36,117 nucleotides of DNA from Bordetella parapertussis (GTDB taxonomy: Bacteria > Pseudomonadota > Gammaproteobacteria > Burkholderiales > SG8-39). Each line of letters starts with the position of its first letter. The stretch's first letter is position 1. The notes under the pieces are model-generated. The model had not been told where the DNA came from. It ran no database searches and saw only the letters and a program-made list of their open reading frames with translations. Below are positions 23,802 to 32,484 of the stretch, one piece after another. The stretch covers positions 1 to 36,117 of the forward strand of contig CAMAXP010000004.1 in the NCBI GenBank assembly GCA_945862265.1, written 5' to 3'. A program made the translations under genes and the position numbers.

Positions 23802-24798
23802 GCCGCAATGTTAAACCCAGTTTCAGGAATTCATCCCACGCGTTGCCCTTGGCAATGCCCTTGATCACGCGGTCGATGACCGCCGCGTGCGACAGCGCCG
23901 CATCGACGGTTTCCTGGCGGAACCGCCGCAGCGCGGCCTTCATCGGGGCTTCCTTGTTGCGCCAGACCCGGTTTTCGCGGAACAACTGCTCCATTTGCCG
24001 GCCGGCGGCGAGGCCCGACAGGATGCGCGAGACCGCGCGCAACTCCTCGGAAACCGCCCACAACACGAAGGTGGGGGCTTCGCCCTCGCCTCGCAGTCCC
24101 TCCAGTACACGCGCATACCGCGCGGTGTCCCCGGCGAGCATGGCCTCGGCGAGCGCCTGCACGTCGTAGCGCGCCACGTTGGAGACCGCGGCCTGCACGT
24201 CATCCAGCGTGACTTCGCCGGGCGGCAGCAGGAGCGCGAGCTTCTGCACTTCCTGATGGGCGGCCAGCAGGTTGCCTTCGACCCGGTCGGCGAGGTAGTC
24301 CAGCGCTTCGCGGCCGGCCCGCTGCCCGCTGCGCGCGAGGCGCTGGCCGATCCAGTCGGGCAGCCGCGCGCGCTCGATCTTGTAGACGTCGATCACCATG
24401 CCGGCGCCGGAGAGGGTGCCGAACCAAGCGGAATTCTGGCCGGTCTTGTCGAGGCGCGGCAGCGACACCAGCGTGAGGCAGTCGGGGTTCAGGTTGGCGC
24501 AGTAGCGCTCGATCGCCTTGGCGCCTTCGGTGCCGGGCTTGCCGGTGGGCAGGCGCAGTTCCACGATCTTCTTGTCGCCGAACAGGGACATGCTCGCGCC
24601 GGACTGGAACAGCTCGCCCCAGTCGAACCCCCGCTCGGCCACGAACAGGTCGCGCTCGGTAAAGCCCTGGTTGCGCGCGGCGGCGCGGATGGCGTCCGCC
24701 GCCTCGAGGGCCACGAGCGGCTCGTCGCCATGGACGACATAGAGGGGCGCGAGGGACTTCTTTAAGTGCGCCTCGAGCTGGTCGGCGCGCAGCTGCAT
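23791..24798 (-). CDS. holA: DNA polymerase III delta subunit HolA
   Basis: HolA is the delta subunit of the clamp loader, which opens the beta sliding clamp. It has 335 residues (E. coli 343). Family marks are the start [29 protein letters not shown], the clamp-contact region in [31 protein letters not shown], and the domain II-III region [10 protein letters not shown]...RDKTGQ-like. As expected for delta, it has an AAA+ fold with no working Walker A. It starts 4 bases after lptE and its end overlaps the proA start. Confidence 0.95.
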   Translation of the reverse strand: MQLRADQLEAHLKKSLAPLYVVHGDEPLVALEAADAIRAAARNQGFTERDLFVAERGFDWGELFQSGASMSLFGDKKIVELRLPTGKPGTEGAKAIERYCANLNPDCLTLVSLPRLDKTGQNSAWFGTLSGAGMVIDVYKIERARLPDWIGQRLARSGQRAGREALDYLADRVEGNLLAAHQEVQKLALLLPPGEVTLDDVQAAVSNVARYDVQALAEAMLAGDTARYARVLEGLRGEGEAPTFVLWAVSEELRAVSRILSGLAAGRQMEQLFRENRVWRNKEAPMKAALRRFRQETVDAALSHAAVIDRVIKGIAKGNAWDEFLKLGLTLRHGR

Positions 24799-24802
24799 GG
24801 GG

Positions 24803-25312
24803 CTATTGCACGACCGGTTTCGCTGGCTGCGCGGCAGAGAGGCGGCGCAGGATCTGCTGCACGAGGTCGGTCTGGATTTCGCGGTAGATGTTTGCCTCCT
24901 CGATCTCTTTGGAGAGGACGTCGGAGTCGTTGTAGGTCAGGTCGCGGGTGATCGAGAACGGGGTGGCCGGCAGGAACTCGCCGCCCTTGCCGTCGTGCAC
25001 GCGCAGGTTGACGCGGTACACCAGCTGCAGCTCGCGCACGCGGCCGGCGCCGGACAGCGAGAGGATGTTGCGGACCTTGGTCTCGCCGGAGAGCTCGAGC
25101 TGCGCCTCGGCGGACTTGGGGTCGTTGACCACCACCGTGCGTGACCCGCTTTGGATGTAGCGCTTCAGGTCGAGCGCGATCCCGGCATCGGCCTTGGGGA
25201 TGTACAGCGTCTCGAACGGCAGCGACGAGGTGCCGCGCAGCTGGAAGCCGCAGGCGGAGAGGGTGAGGGCGAGGACCGCAATTGCGATGCGCAAGCGCAA
25301 CTCCTTGTTCAT
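24803..25312 (-). CDS. lptE: LPS-assembly lipoprotein LptE
   Basis: LptE is the outer-membrane lipoprotein that plugs LptD during lipopolysaccharide insertion. The start is the ATG at 25312-25310, overlapping the leuS stop as ATGA. It gives 169 residues with a short basic N terminus, a hydrophobic core and a lipobox LSAC with Cys21, followed by the hallmark GFQLRG. The mature region contains LYIPKAD, a long central stretch and the C-terminal [15 protein letters not shown]. The frame is open further upstream, but that region lies over leuS. The gene sits between leuS and holA as in many proteobacteria. Confidence 0.95.
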   Translation of the reverse strand: MNKELRLRIAIAVLALTLSACGFQLRGTSSLPFETLYIPKADAGIALDLKRYIQSGSRTVVVNDPKSAEAQLELSGETKVRNILSLSGAGRVRELQLVYRVNLRVHDGKGGEFLPATPFSITRDLTYNDSDVLSKEIEEANIYREIQTDLVQQILRRLSAAQPAKPVVQ

Positions 25313-27906
25313 ACCACCACGTTGATCAGTCGCCCGGGGACGATGACGATCTTTCGGATCGCCTGCCCGGCCGCGTACTTTTGCACGAGGGCGCTGGCCG
25401 TGACAAGCGCTTCGAGCGCTGGGCGGTCGGCCGACTTGGGCGCGCGCAGGTTGCCGCGCGTCTTGCCGGCGATCTGCACCACGTAGTCGATCTCGTCCTG
25501 CTCGAGCGCCTGCGGGTCGGGTTCCGGCCACGGCGCCGCGAGCACGTCCGTGCCGAAGCCGAGCTCGCGCCAAAGGTGGTGGCAGAGGTGCGGCGTGATC
25601 GGCGAGAGCAGGCGCAGCAGGATCGACAGGCCTTCCTCCTTGACCGCGCCGTCGGGCATCTTTTCCAGTGCGTTGAGGATCTTCATCGCGGCGGAGGCCA
25701 CGGTGTTGAACTGGTGGCGCTGCACGTCGTAGGTCGCCTGCTTCAGCACACTGTGGATCTCGTGGCGCGCGGCGGCGAGCGTGGCGTCGAGCTTGCCCGC
25801 ATCGACCGGCGTGCCGGAGGCCTTGCCCGCCTTCTGGCTGAACGCGAGGCCGGCGGCCCAGACGCGCTTCAGGAACCGGAATGAGCCATCCACGCCCTCG
25901 TCGGACCATTCGAGCGACTGCGTGGGCGGCGAAGCGAAGATGATGAAGAAGCGCGCGGTATCGGCGCCGTATTGGTCGATCAGCGCCTGCGGGTCCACGC
26001 CATTGTTCTTCGACTTGGACATCGTGCCGATGCCGGCCGCCACCACTGCTGCGCCGTCGGAAGCGCGCTTCGCGGCGAGGGCTCGGCCCTTCGCGTCGCG
26101 TTCCACGGTCACGTCGGCGGGGTTGATCCACTCGCGGCGGCCCTCGGCGTTGTCGTGGTAGTAGAGCTCGGCCAGCACCATGCCCTGCGTGAGCAGGTTG
26201 GTGAACGGCTCGCTGATGTCGAGCAGACCTTCGTCCCGCATCACGCGCGCGAAGAACCGCGAGTACAGGAGGTGCAGGATCGCGTGCTCGATGCCGCCGA
26301 TGTACTGGTCGACCGGCATCCAGTACCTGGCGCGGTCGTCGACCATCGCGTCCGCGTTGTCCGGGCAGGCGTAGCGCGAGAAGTACCAGGACGAGTCGAC
26401 GAACGTGTCCATGGTGTCGGTCTCGCGGCGCGCGGGCTTGCCGCACGAAGGGCACATGCACTCGTAGAACGAGGGCAGCTTGGCGAGCGGGTTGCCCGTG
26501 CCGTCGGGCACGAGGTCTTCCGGCAGCACCACCGGCAGGTCTTTCTCGGGCACCGGCACGTCGCCGCAGTCCTTGCAGTGGATGATCGGCACCGGGCAGC
26601 CCCAGTAGCGCTGGCGCGAGATGCCCCAGTCACGCAGCCGCCACTGCACGTGCTTGTCGCCGAGACTCTTTGCCTTGAGGTCGGCCGCAATCGAGCTGAC
26701 CGCGGCCTTGAAGTCGAGGCCGTCGTATTTGCCCGAGTTGATGCAGGTGCCGTACTCAGCGTACTCCGGCTTCCATGGCGCGGGGACAGTGTCGCCGGCG
26801 CCGCTTTCATCGACCCTGCGGATCACCGGCTTGATCGCGAGACCATACTTGTTGGCGAATTCGTAGTCGCGCTCGTCGTGCGCAGGCACGCCCATGACCG
26901 CGCCGTCGCCGTAGCTCATCAGCACGTAGTTGCCCACCCACACCGGCACCTGCTCGCCCGACAGCGGGTGCGTGACGTTTAGGCCGGTGGCCATGCCCTT
27001 CTTTTCCTGCTGGGCCATCTCGGCCTCGATCACCGCGCCCTGGCGGCATTCCTCGATGAACTGCGCCAGCGCCGGGTTGCCCTTGGCCGCGTGCAGCGCG
27101 AGGGGGTGCTCGGCGGCCACCGCGCAGAAGGTCACGCCCATGATGGTGTCGGCGCGGGTGGTGAACACGTTCAGCACCTTGCTTTCGCCGTCCAGCGGGT
27201 ACGGGAAGCCGAAGCGCACGCCCTCGGACTTGCCGATCCAATTCTTCTGCATCAGCTTGACCTGCTCGGGCCAGCCTCCCATGCCATCCAGGGCCGACAG
27301 CAGTTCGTCCGCGTAGGCCGAGATGCGCAGGAAGTACATCGGGATCTCGCGCTTCTCGACCACCGCGCCGGTGCGCCAGCCGCGGCCGTCGATCACCTGC
27401 TCGTTGGCGAGCACGGTCTGGTCGATCGGGTCCCAGTTCACCACGCCGGTCTTCTTGTAGGCGAGGCCCTTCTTGAACAGGCGCACGAACAGCCACTGGT
27501 CCCACTTGTAGTACTGCGGCGTGCAGGTGGCGAGTTCGCGCGTCCAGTCGATCGCAAAGCCCAGGCTCTTCAGCTGCGAGCGCATGTAGGCGATGTTGTC
27601 GTAGGTCCACTTGGCCGGCGGCACCTTGTTGGCCATGGCCGCGTTCTCGGCCGGCAGGCCGAAGGCATCCCAGCCCATGGGCTGCAGCACGTTGAAGCCG
27701 CGCATCCGGTAAAAGCGCGTGAGCACGTCGCCGATGGTGTAGTTGCGGACGTGGCCCATGTGCAGCTTTCCCGACGGGTACGGGAACATCGACAGGCAGT
27801 AATACTTCGGGCGGGCGGGGTCTTCCGTGACGCGGAACGACCCGGATCCATCCCAGTATCCCTGGGCGTCTCGTTCTACCGACTGGGGGGTGTAGCGTTC
27901 TTGCAT
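25309..27906 (-). CDS. leuS: Leucyl-tRNA synthetase
   Basis: This class I aminoacyl-tRNA synthetase charges tRNA-Leu. It is 865 residues from the ATG at 27906 ([11 protein letters not shown]), matching E. coli (860). An ATG four codons earlier is possible but unusual for the family. The HIGH motif is HMGH at 49-52 in [19 protein letters not shown]. The CP1 editing domain lies in the middle with the zinc-type cysteines of CKDCGD and CPSCGKP. KMSKS is MSKSK near residue 630, followed by NNGVDP. It is the first gene of the leftward operon. Confidence 0.98.
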   Translation of the reverse strand: MQERYTPQSVERDAQGYWDGSGSFRVTEDPARPKYYCLSMFPYPSGKLHMGHVRNYTIGDVLTRFYRMRGFNVLQPMGWDAFGLPAENAAMANKVPPAKWTYDNIAYMRSQLKSLGFAIDWTRELATCTPQYYKWDQWLFVRLFKKGLAYKKTGVVNWDPIDQTVLANEQVIDGRGWRTGAVVEKREIPMYFLRISAYADELLSALDGMGGWPEQVKLMQKNWIGKSEGVRFGFPYPLDGESKVLNVFTTRADTIMGVTFCAVAAEHPLALHAAKGNPALAQFIEECRQGAVIEAEMAQQEKKGMATGLNVTHPLSGEQVPVWVGNYVLMSYGDGAVMGVPAHDERDYEFANKYGLAIKPVIRRVDESGAGDTVPAPWKPEYAEYGTCINSGKYDGLDFKAAVSSIAADLKAKSLGDKHVQWRLRDWGISRQRYWGCPVPIIHCKDCGDVPVPEKDLPVVLPEDLVPDGTGNPLAKLPSFYECMCPSCGKPARRETDTMDTFVDSSWYFSRYACPDNADAMVDDRARYWMPVDQYIGGIEHAILHLLYSRFFARVMRDEGLLDISEPFTNLLTQGMVLAELYYHDNAEGRREWINPADVTVERDAKGRALAAKRASDGAAVVAAGIGTMSKSKNNGVDPQALIDQYGADTARFFIIFASPPTQSLEWSDEGVDGSFRFLKRVWAAGLAFSQKAGKASGTPVDAGKLDATLAAARHEIHSVLKQATYDVQRHQFNTVASAAMKILNALEKMPDGAVKEEGLSILLRLLSPITPHLCHHLWRELGFGTDVLAAPWPEPDPQALEQDEIDYVVQIAGKTRGNLRAPKSADRPALEALVTASALVQKYAAGQAIRKIVIVPGRLINVVV

Positions 27907-27937
27907 AAAGGTTCGCAAAATCAGTGCCGAACTGAAA

Positions 27938-27943
27938 ATTATA
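27938..27943 (-). promoter_or_regulatory. -10 box of the leuS operon promoter
   Basis: The leftward strand reads a consensus TATAAT at 27943-27938, placing initiation near 27931 and giving a leader of about 25 bases before the leuS ATG. No good -35 hexamer stands 17 bases upstream. It lies back to back with the TATAAT for the helicase gene. Confidence 0.55.
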
Positions 27944-27983
27944 GCCGAATCCCCCGCGCTGCCCGGGCGCCGGAGGGGGCGGT

Positions 27984-27992
27984 TGCTATAAT
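27984..27992 (+). promoter_or_regulatory. Extended -10 promoter of the uvrD-like gene
   Basis: TGC-TATAAT (27984-27992) is a perfect extended -10 element. Initiation about seven bases downstream would fall near 27999, only about 3 bases before the TTG start at 28002. No -35 element is clear, as expected when the TGn extension is present. Confidence 0.6.
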
Positions 27993-28001
27993 CCGCGCGC
28001 T

Positions 28002-30251
28002 TTGTCTCTCCACCTCGAACACCTCAATCCCGAGCAGCTTGCGGCGGTCACGATTCCCGACCGGCAGCACGCGCTCATCCTTGCCGGGGCCGGCAGCGGG
28101 AAGACACGCGTGCTCACCACGCGCATCGCCTGGCTGATCAAGAACGGCCTGGTTTCGCCGGCGGGGCTGCTTGCGGTCACGTTCACGAACAAGGCGGCGC
28201 GCGAGATGCTGACGCGCCTCACCGCGATGCTGCCGGTGAACCCGCGCGGCATGTGGATCGGCACCTTCCACGGCCTGTGCAACCGGATGCTGCGGATCCA
28301 TCACCGCGACGCGGGGCTGCCGCAGACCTTCCAGATCCTCGATACCGCCGACCAGCTCGCCGTGGTGAAGCGGCTGCTGAAGGCCATGGACGTCGACGAC
28401 GACCGTTTCCCGCCGCGCGAGGTGCAGTGGTTCATCAACGGCAGGAAGGAAGAAGGCCAGCGGGCAAGCGATGTGCAGGCCACCGACGACCAGTCGCGCC
28501 GCACCATCGAGATCTACGCCGCCTACGACGCGCAGTGCCAGCGCGAGGGCGTGGCCGACTTCCCCGAGCTGCTTTTGCGCAGCTACGAGCTGCTGTCGCG
28601 AAACGAGCTCCTGCGCGCGCACTACGCGCATCGCTTTCGCCACATCCTCGTCGACGAGTTCCAGGACACGAACCGGCTGCAGTACCGCTGGCTGAAGCTG
28701 CTGGCCGGGCCGGAGACCGCGATCTTCGCGGTCGGCGACGACGACCAGTCGATCTATGCGTTCCGCGGCGCGAACGTGGGCAACATGGCCGACTTCGAGC
28801 GGGACTTCAAGGTCGAGAAGGTGATCCGCCTCGAGCAGAACTACCGCTCGCACGGCAATATCCTGGACGCGGCCAACGCGCTGATCGCCAACAACGCCAA
28901 TCGCCTTGGCAAGAACCTGTGGACTGCGGCCGGCTCGGGCGAGCCGATCCGCGTGTTCGAGGGCGAGTCCGACATGGACGAGGCGCGCTGGATCGTCGAG
29001 GAAGTCCAGGGCCTCGCGCGCGATGGCGCGCGCTATCAGGACATGGCGATCCTGTACCGCTCGAACGCGCAGTCGCGGGTGCTGGAGCACGCGCTGTTTT
29101 CGGCAGGCGTCTCATACCGTGTCTATGGCGGCCTGCGCTTCTTCGAGCGGGCCGAGATCAAGCACGCGCTGGCGTACCTGCGCCTCGTGGAAAACCCCGA
29201 GGACGACAACGCTTTCCTGCGGATCGCCAACTTCCCGCCGCGCGGCATCGGCGCGCGGGCGATGGAAACTTTGCAGGATGCGGCCAGGGACGCGAACGTG
29301 CCGCTCTACGCCGCCATCACCACCCTCGCCGCCGGCAAGGCAGGCAATTCGCTGGCTTCGTTCCGCGCGATCATCGAGGAGATGAAGTCCGAGACGCGCG
29401 GCCTGCCGCTGGCCGAGGCCGTGGACCACGTGATCGCCAAGAGCGGGCTCGTGCCGCACTACCAGTCGGAGCGCGAAGGCGCCGACCGGATCGAGAACCT
29501 CGCAGAACTCGTCAACGCGGCGGCCGCGTTTAATGCCGACGAAACCATCGTCGACCTCGCGACCGGCGAGACCACGGATCCGACCGTGGTGGACCCGCTC
29601 ACTGCGTTCCTCGCTCACGCGGCGCTGGAGGCCGGCGAGCACCAGGCGGGCGAAGGCCAGGATGCGCTGCAGATGATGACCGTGCACTCGGCCAAGGGCC
29701 TGGAGTTTTCGGCGGTGTTCATCACCGGCCTGGAAGAAGGCCTGTTCCCGCATGAGCAGAGCCTCAACGTGAAGGACGGCCTCGAGGAAGAGCGGCGCCT
29801 CGCCTATGTGGCGATCACCCGGGCGCGCGAGCGCCTCTACCTGTCGTTCGCGCAGACGCGGATGCTGCACGGCCAGACACGCTACAACCTGCCCTCGCGC
29901 TTCTTCGACGAATTGCCCGACGGCCTGCTCAAATGGCTCACGCCCAAGCTTGCCGACCGGCGCGCGCAAATGCAGGCGAGCTCGTCGTTCGGCACGTGGA
30001 ACCGCACGCGCGGGCCGACGGCCCGCGAGGCCGCCCAGCCCAAGGGATTCGGGCAGCCCTCGGGGGCCCATGGCGGCAGCAGCGCGGCCGGCGGGTTCCA
30101 GGTCGGGCAGAGCGTGCAGCACGCCAAGTTCGGCAGCGGCGTGATCATCGACGCAGAAGGCCAGGGCAACGACGCTCGGGTGCAGGTGAATTTCGGCCGC
30201 CAGGGCGTAAAGTGGCTGGCCGTCGCAGTGGCAAAATTACAAGCTGCCTGA
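28002..30251 (+). CDS. uvrD: UvrD/Rep-family 3'-5' DNA helicase
   Basis: This superfamily I helicase is involved in excision or mismatch repair and removal of proteins from DNA. Of 749 residues (UvrD 720), motif I GAGSGKT is at 29-35. Motif Ia [11 protein letters not shown], motif II DEFQDTN, motif [15 protein letters not shown], motif [11 protein letters not shown] and motif [15 protein letters not shown] are all present. The C terminus (about 705-749) has the Tudor-like [15 protein letters not shown] of UvrD/PcrA, absent in Rep, which favours UvrD. The start is TTG at 28002 ([16 protein letters not shown]). No ATG or GTG is available before NPEQ, and homologues start about 8 residues before it. 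It diverges from leuS. Confidence 0.94.
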   Translation: MSLHLEHLNPEQLAAVTIPDRQHALILAGAGSGKTRVLTTRIAWLIKNGLVSPAGLLAVTFTNKAAREMLTRLTAMLPVNPRGMWIGTFHGLCNRMLRIHHRDAGLPQTFQILDTADQLAVVKRLLKAMDVDDDRFPPREVQWFINGRKEEGQRASDVQATDDQSRRTIEIYAAYDAQCQREGVADFPELLLRSYELLSRNELLRAHYAHRFRHILVDEFQDTNRLQYRWLKLLAGPETAIFAVGDDDQSIYAFRGANVGNMADFERDFKVEKVIRLEQNYRSHGNILDAANALIANNANRLGKNLWTAAGSGEPIRVFEGESDMDEARWIVEEVQGLARDGARYQDMAILYRSNAQSRVLEHALFSAGVSYRVYGGLRFFERAEIKHALAYLRLVENPEDDNAFLRIANFPPRGIGARAMETLQDAARDANVPLYAAITTLAAGKAGNSLASFRAIIEEMKSETRGLPLAEAVDHVIAKSGLVPHYQSEREGADRIENLAELVNAAAAFNADETIVDLATGETTDPTVVDPLTAFLAHAALEAGEHQAGEGQDALQMMTVHSAKGLEFSAVFITGLEEGLFPHEQSLNVKDGLEEERRLAYVAITRARERLYLSFAQTRMLHGQTRYNLPSRFFDELPDGLLKWLTPKLADRRAQMQASSSFGTWNRTRGPTAREAAQPKGFGQPSGAHGGSSAAGGFQVGQSVQHAKFGSGVIIDAEGQGNDARVQVNFGRQGVKWLAVAVAKLQAA

Positions 30252-30279
30252 AGGCAGTCCCACAAAGGAGAGAGACAAA

Positions 30280-31239
30280 ATGATGCACAGGATCCTCGTT
30301 GGCTTATCCGCGGTGCTGCTGGCCTTGCCGGTCGCTGCCCAGCAGCTCAAGTCGGACGTGAAGTTCTTCAACGGCTTCCCGCCCGGCGGCACATCCGACC
30401 TGCTCGGCCGGCTGCTGGCCGAGGCCATCAGCCCCGTCGTCGGGCAAAAGGTCGTCGTCGAGCAGCGCACCGGCGCCAGCGGCTTCATCGCCGCAGAGGC
30501 GTGCGCGCGCGCGCCGGCCGACGGCCACACAATCTTCCTCGCGCCCATGGGCGTGATGAGCGTCGCGCCTGTGATGCCCGGGCAGAAGCTCACCATCGAC
30601 GTCGACAAGGACCTCACCCCGATCTCCAACCTCGCCGGCGTTTACAACATCCTGGTGGTGGGCGCGCCGAGCCCGTACAAGACGGTCGGGGAGGTCATCG
30701 ACTACGCGAAGAAGAATCCCGGCAAGCTGACCTACGCGTCCTCCGGCAACGGGACCTCGCAGCACATGTCCGGCGAACTCTTCAAGCGCCTGGCCGGGGT
30801 CGACATCCTGCACGTGCCGTATCGCGGCGGCGCGCCGGCGATCCTCGACATGGTGGGCGGGCGCACTACCATGATGTTCGGCAACATGCCCGAGTTCCTC
30901 GGCCAGATCCGCGGCGGCGGCCTGCGGCCCATCGCGTTCGGCGCCGCCAAGCCTTCGCCCCTGTTTCCGGACCTGCCGGTGATCCATTCGACGCTGCCCG
31001 AATTCAAGATCGCCAACTGGTTCGGCGTCGTCGGGCCCGCAGGGCTCTCGCCCGAGTGGGTCGGCTTCTGGAGCCGCGCGATCGCGACCGTCGCGAAGCA
31101 GCCGAAGTTCATCCAGTTGATGACCGATAACGGCATGGAACTGCTCGCCGGCCCGGCCGACGAGTTCAAGGCCACCATCCTTGCCGACCGCAAGAAGTGG
31201 AGCGACGTGATCCAGGCGGGGAAGATCCGGGTGGATTAA
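30280..31239 (+). CDS. TTT-family (Bug) periplasmic solute-binding receptor
   Basis: This is a second Bug-type receptor, 319 residues. The signal peptide is residues 1 to about 21 (MMHRILVGL, then a Leu/Ala core, cleavage after VAA before QQLKS). The mature start deviates from the usual YP-x-K-P-I-R form (QQLKSDVKFFNGFPPGGTSD), but FPPGG, VVEQRTGASG, NPGKLTYASSGNG and HVPYRGG are family signatures. The ribosome site AAAGGAG (30264-30270) is strong; the second ATG one codon later is equally possible. It follows uvrD by 28 bases in the same direction, without transport genes nearby. The ligand is unknown. Confidence 0.9.
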   Translation: MMHRILVGLSAVLLALPVAAQQLKSDVKFFNGFPPGGTSDLLGRLLAEAISPVVGQKVVVEQRTGASGFIAAEACARAPADGHTIFLAPMGVMSVAPVMPGQKLTIDVDKDLTPISNLAGVYNILVVGAPSPYKTVGEVIDYAKKNPGKLTYASSGNGTSQHMSGELFKRLAGVDILHVPYRGGAPAILDMVGGRTTMMFGNMPEFLGQIRGGGLRPIAFGAAKPSPLFPDLPVIHSTLPEFKIANWFGVVGPAGLSPEWVGFWSRAIATVAKQPKFIQLMTDNGMELLAGPADEFKATILADRKKWSDVIQAGKIRVD

Positions 31240-31248
31240 ACAACCCCG

Positions 31249-31491
31249 CTATTTGACCGGTTCATCGTTTGCGTCGGCCGGGGCGTCGGGCACCCTGCTC
31301 AGGTAGTGCTCGAAGTCGCTGCGCTTGCCTTTGCCCGCTTCCGTCCGGAGATAGTCGAGCGTCATCACCGAGGCCATTTTTTCAGCGGCGGCGCTCGCGA
31401 TGAACTGGTTCACCGAGATATCGTCCCGCTCGGCCAGTTCCTTGATCTTCTGGTGCACGGAGTTCGGCAAACGAACGGTCAATGCGGTCAT
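31249..31491 (-). CDS. Ribbon-helix-helix antitoxin-like protein
   Basis: The 80-residue protein opens with a ribbon-helix-helix DNA-binding pattern: strand ALTVRLPNSV, helix HQKIKELAERDD and helix SVNQFIASAAAEKM, as in CopG/HicB-type antitoxins. The acidic C-terminal part (DAPADANDEPVK) would be the toxin-binding tail. Its ATG overlaps the stop of the PIN-domain gene as ATGA, so the two are co-translated. In most such pairs the antitoxin gene comes first; here it is second. Its stop is 9 bases from the stop of the convergent TTT receptor gene. Confidence 0.8.
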   Translation of the reverse strand: MTALTVRLPNSVHQKIKELAERDDISVNQFIASAAAEKMASVMTLDYLRTEAGKGKRSDFEHYLSRVPDAPADANDEPVK

Positions 31492-31910
31492 GGTTTGCTC
31501 CTCAACAGCTTCAAAAAATCAGCGGGCGTGATGGCCTGCACCTTCAGCGTCTCAACACGACGAAAGTCCTTCACGTTGTGCGTCACGATGAATTCACTGC
31601 CCGACGACACGGCGCACTCGACCAGCATGTCGTCATCCGGATCGCGCGAAAACGGCCTCCACAAAAAGTGCACGTCTTGCAGATGCGCCACCGATGCCAG
31701 GTAGCGCAGAAATTCCAACGCCGCGTCAGCCGTCACACCCGGCGGCAGGTGCTCCGGCCTGGTCAAGACTGCCTGCCACTCCGTATAGACCGCGATGGTG
31801 AGCGCGATCTCAAAGCGTGGTGTGGGCAGCATGGACACAAGCTGGAAACTTGCCCCATTGCGCGAGCGGGATGCGGCGACCAAGACTGATGTGTCGAGTA
31901 CGATTTTCAT
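31488..31910 (-). CDS. PIN-domain toxin (VapC-like ribonuclease of the PIN-family TA group)
   Basis: This is a 140-residue PIN domain. The acidic metal-binding residues are visible: D6 in KIVLDTSVLV, E44 in YTEWQAVL, the cluster D92-D94 in DPDDDMLVECA, and D115 in VTHNVKDF. The family cleaves RNA, often initiator tRNA or rRNA, when released from the antitoxin. The DPDDxxxxxxA and VTxNxxDF spacing fits the subgroup called 'putative toxin-antitoxin system toxin component, PIN family'. It is the upstream gene of the pair and overlaps the antitoxin by 4 bases. The upstream gap contains a short direct repeat that may be the operator. Confidence 0.85.
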   Translation of the reverse strand: MKIVLDTSVLVAASRSRNGASFQLVSMLPTPRFEIALTIAVYTEWQAVLTRPEHLPPGVTADAALEFLRYLASVAHLQDVHFLWRPFSRDPDDDMLVECAVSSGSEFIVTHNVKDFRRVETLKVQAITPADFLKLLRSKP

Positions 31911-31928
31911 GGTATCGCAGGTATAACC
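31911..31928 (-). promoter_or_regulatory. Candidate operator of the PIN/RHH pair
   Basis: Immediately before the PIN gene, the plus strand reads GGTAT (31911-31915) and GGTAT (31920-31924), a direct repeat with 9-base period. The second copy is part of a GGTATAACC palindrome. Ribbon-helix-helix repressors bind short repeats with such spacing, so this is a plausible autoregulatory site. Confidence 0.3.
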
Positions 31929-31956
31929 AGATTATGCCTCGAAAGATCTCCTGCCG

Positions 31957-32040
31957 CTACTTTCTCCCGTCCTCGACCAAGCTGAACGGCGTCCAGAACA
32001 TGGGATGCGCGTAGGTGTAGCCCTTGGCGACTGGCCCACT
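31957..32040 (-). pseudogene. C-terminal relic of a CHAT-domain protein
   Basis: In the 250-base gap between the PIN gene and hipB, the leftward strand has a frame that ends at TAG 31959-31957. It reads, in order, G-P-V-A-K-G, Y-T-Y-A-H-P-M-F-W, T-P-F-S-L-V-E-D-G-R-K. The HP-x-(F/Y)-W-x-P-F-x-L-V-x-D-G pattern is the hallmark last segment of CHAT (caspase-like) peptidase domains. The rest of such a gene is missing: further upstream in the frame the sequence loses similarity and runs into the hipB promoter. It is best explained as a remnant of a gene whose body was deleted or replaced by the hipBA module. Confidence 0.5.
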
Positions 32041-32096
32041 TTGGCGATACGAGTTGATTGGCAGGACGTCCGGTTTAGGTGATCGACAAGAAGCAT

Positions 32097-32130
32097 AATG
32101 TTTGTAATAGCAAACATTTATAGATAGTAT
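32097..32130 (+). promoter_or_regulatory. hipB promoter overlapping a perfect inverted repeat
   Basis: AATGTTTG-TAATAG-CAAACATT (32097-32118) is a perfect 8+8 inverted repeat. TTGTAA (32102-32107) inside it and TAGTAT (32125-32130) form a promoter with exact 17-base spacing, initiating near 32137. A HipB dimer on the repeat would cover the -35 box, fitting the autoregulation typical of HipBA modules. A second weaker pair, ATTTAT/ATAAAT (32116-32121 and 32134-32139), flanks the -10. No ribosome site is evident before the ATG. Confidence 0.6.
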
Positions 32131-32160
32131 TCGATAAATACCCGCATAAATGTTCGTTAT

Positions 32161-32484
32161 ATGAAACAAATTAGAAAATCGATGGACAAGCCTCCCCAAC
32201 CTTTGCTGGAGGTCGAGGCGAGGCACATGCGTCGACTCGGTGAGATGGTCGAGAAGGCGCGAAAAGCTTCGGGCAAGTCACAGCAGGAGCTTGGCGCGGC
32301 CGCCGCCGTTGGCAGGACTCTTATCTGGCGAATCGAGTCAGGGTCAATGGAAGGCGTCAGCGCGCATAACCTCATGCGCGTTCTTCGGTCCTGCGGACTC
32401 GAGTTGGTGGTTCGCCCGATGAGCAAACCTACCATTTCAGAGATCGAAGCTGATCGATTCACGTCCGCGAAATTCAGGCCATGA
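32161..32484 (+). CDS. HipB-like XRE-family antitoxin
   Basis: This 107-residue protein has a Cro/C1-type helix-turn-helix at about 35-80 (GEMVEKARKASGKSQQELGAAAAVGRTLIWRIESG), followed by a beta-strand ending LELVVRP as in HipB, used for dimerisation. The C-terminal tail (TISEIEADRFTSAKFRP) may insert into the kinase partner. Its stop overlaps the hipA start as ATGA. An ATG at 32182 is an alternative start; neither has a clear ribosome site. Codon use is visibly more AT-rich than in the surrounding housekeeping genes, suggesting acquisition by transfer. Confidence 0.82.
   Translation: MKQIRKSMDKPPQPLLEVEARHMRRLGEMVEKARKASGKSQQELGAAAAVGRTLIWRIESGSMEGVSAHNLMRVLRSCGLELVVRPMSKPTISEIEADRFTSAKFRP

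Noticed and set aside
25313..26461. Upstream extension of the lptE frame into leuS
   Set aside because: The lipoprotein signal begins at the ATG at 25312; the extension is a shadow of leuS.
30244..30257. CTGCC-TGAA-GGCAG hairpin at the uvrD stop as a terminator
   Set aside because: The stem is only five pairs, no T-tract follows, and the TTT receptor gene starts 22 bases later with a strong ribosome site.
31817..32014. Plus-strand open frame over the PIN start and the gap
   Set aside because: It is antisense to the PIN gene, has no ribosome site and no recognisable family pattern.
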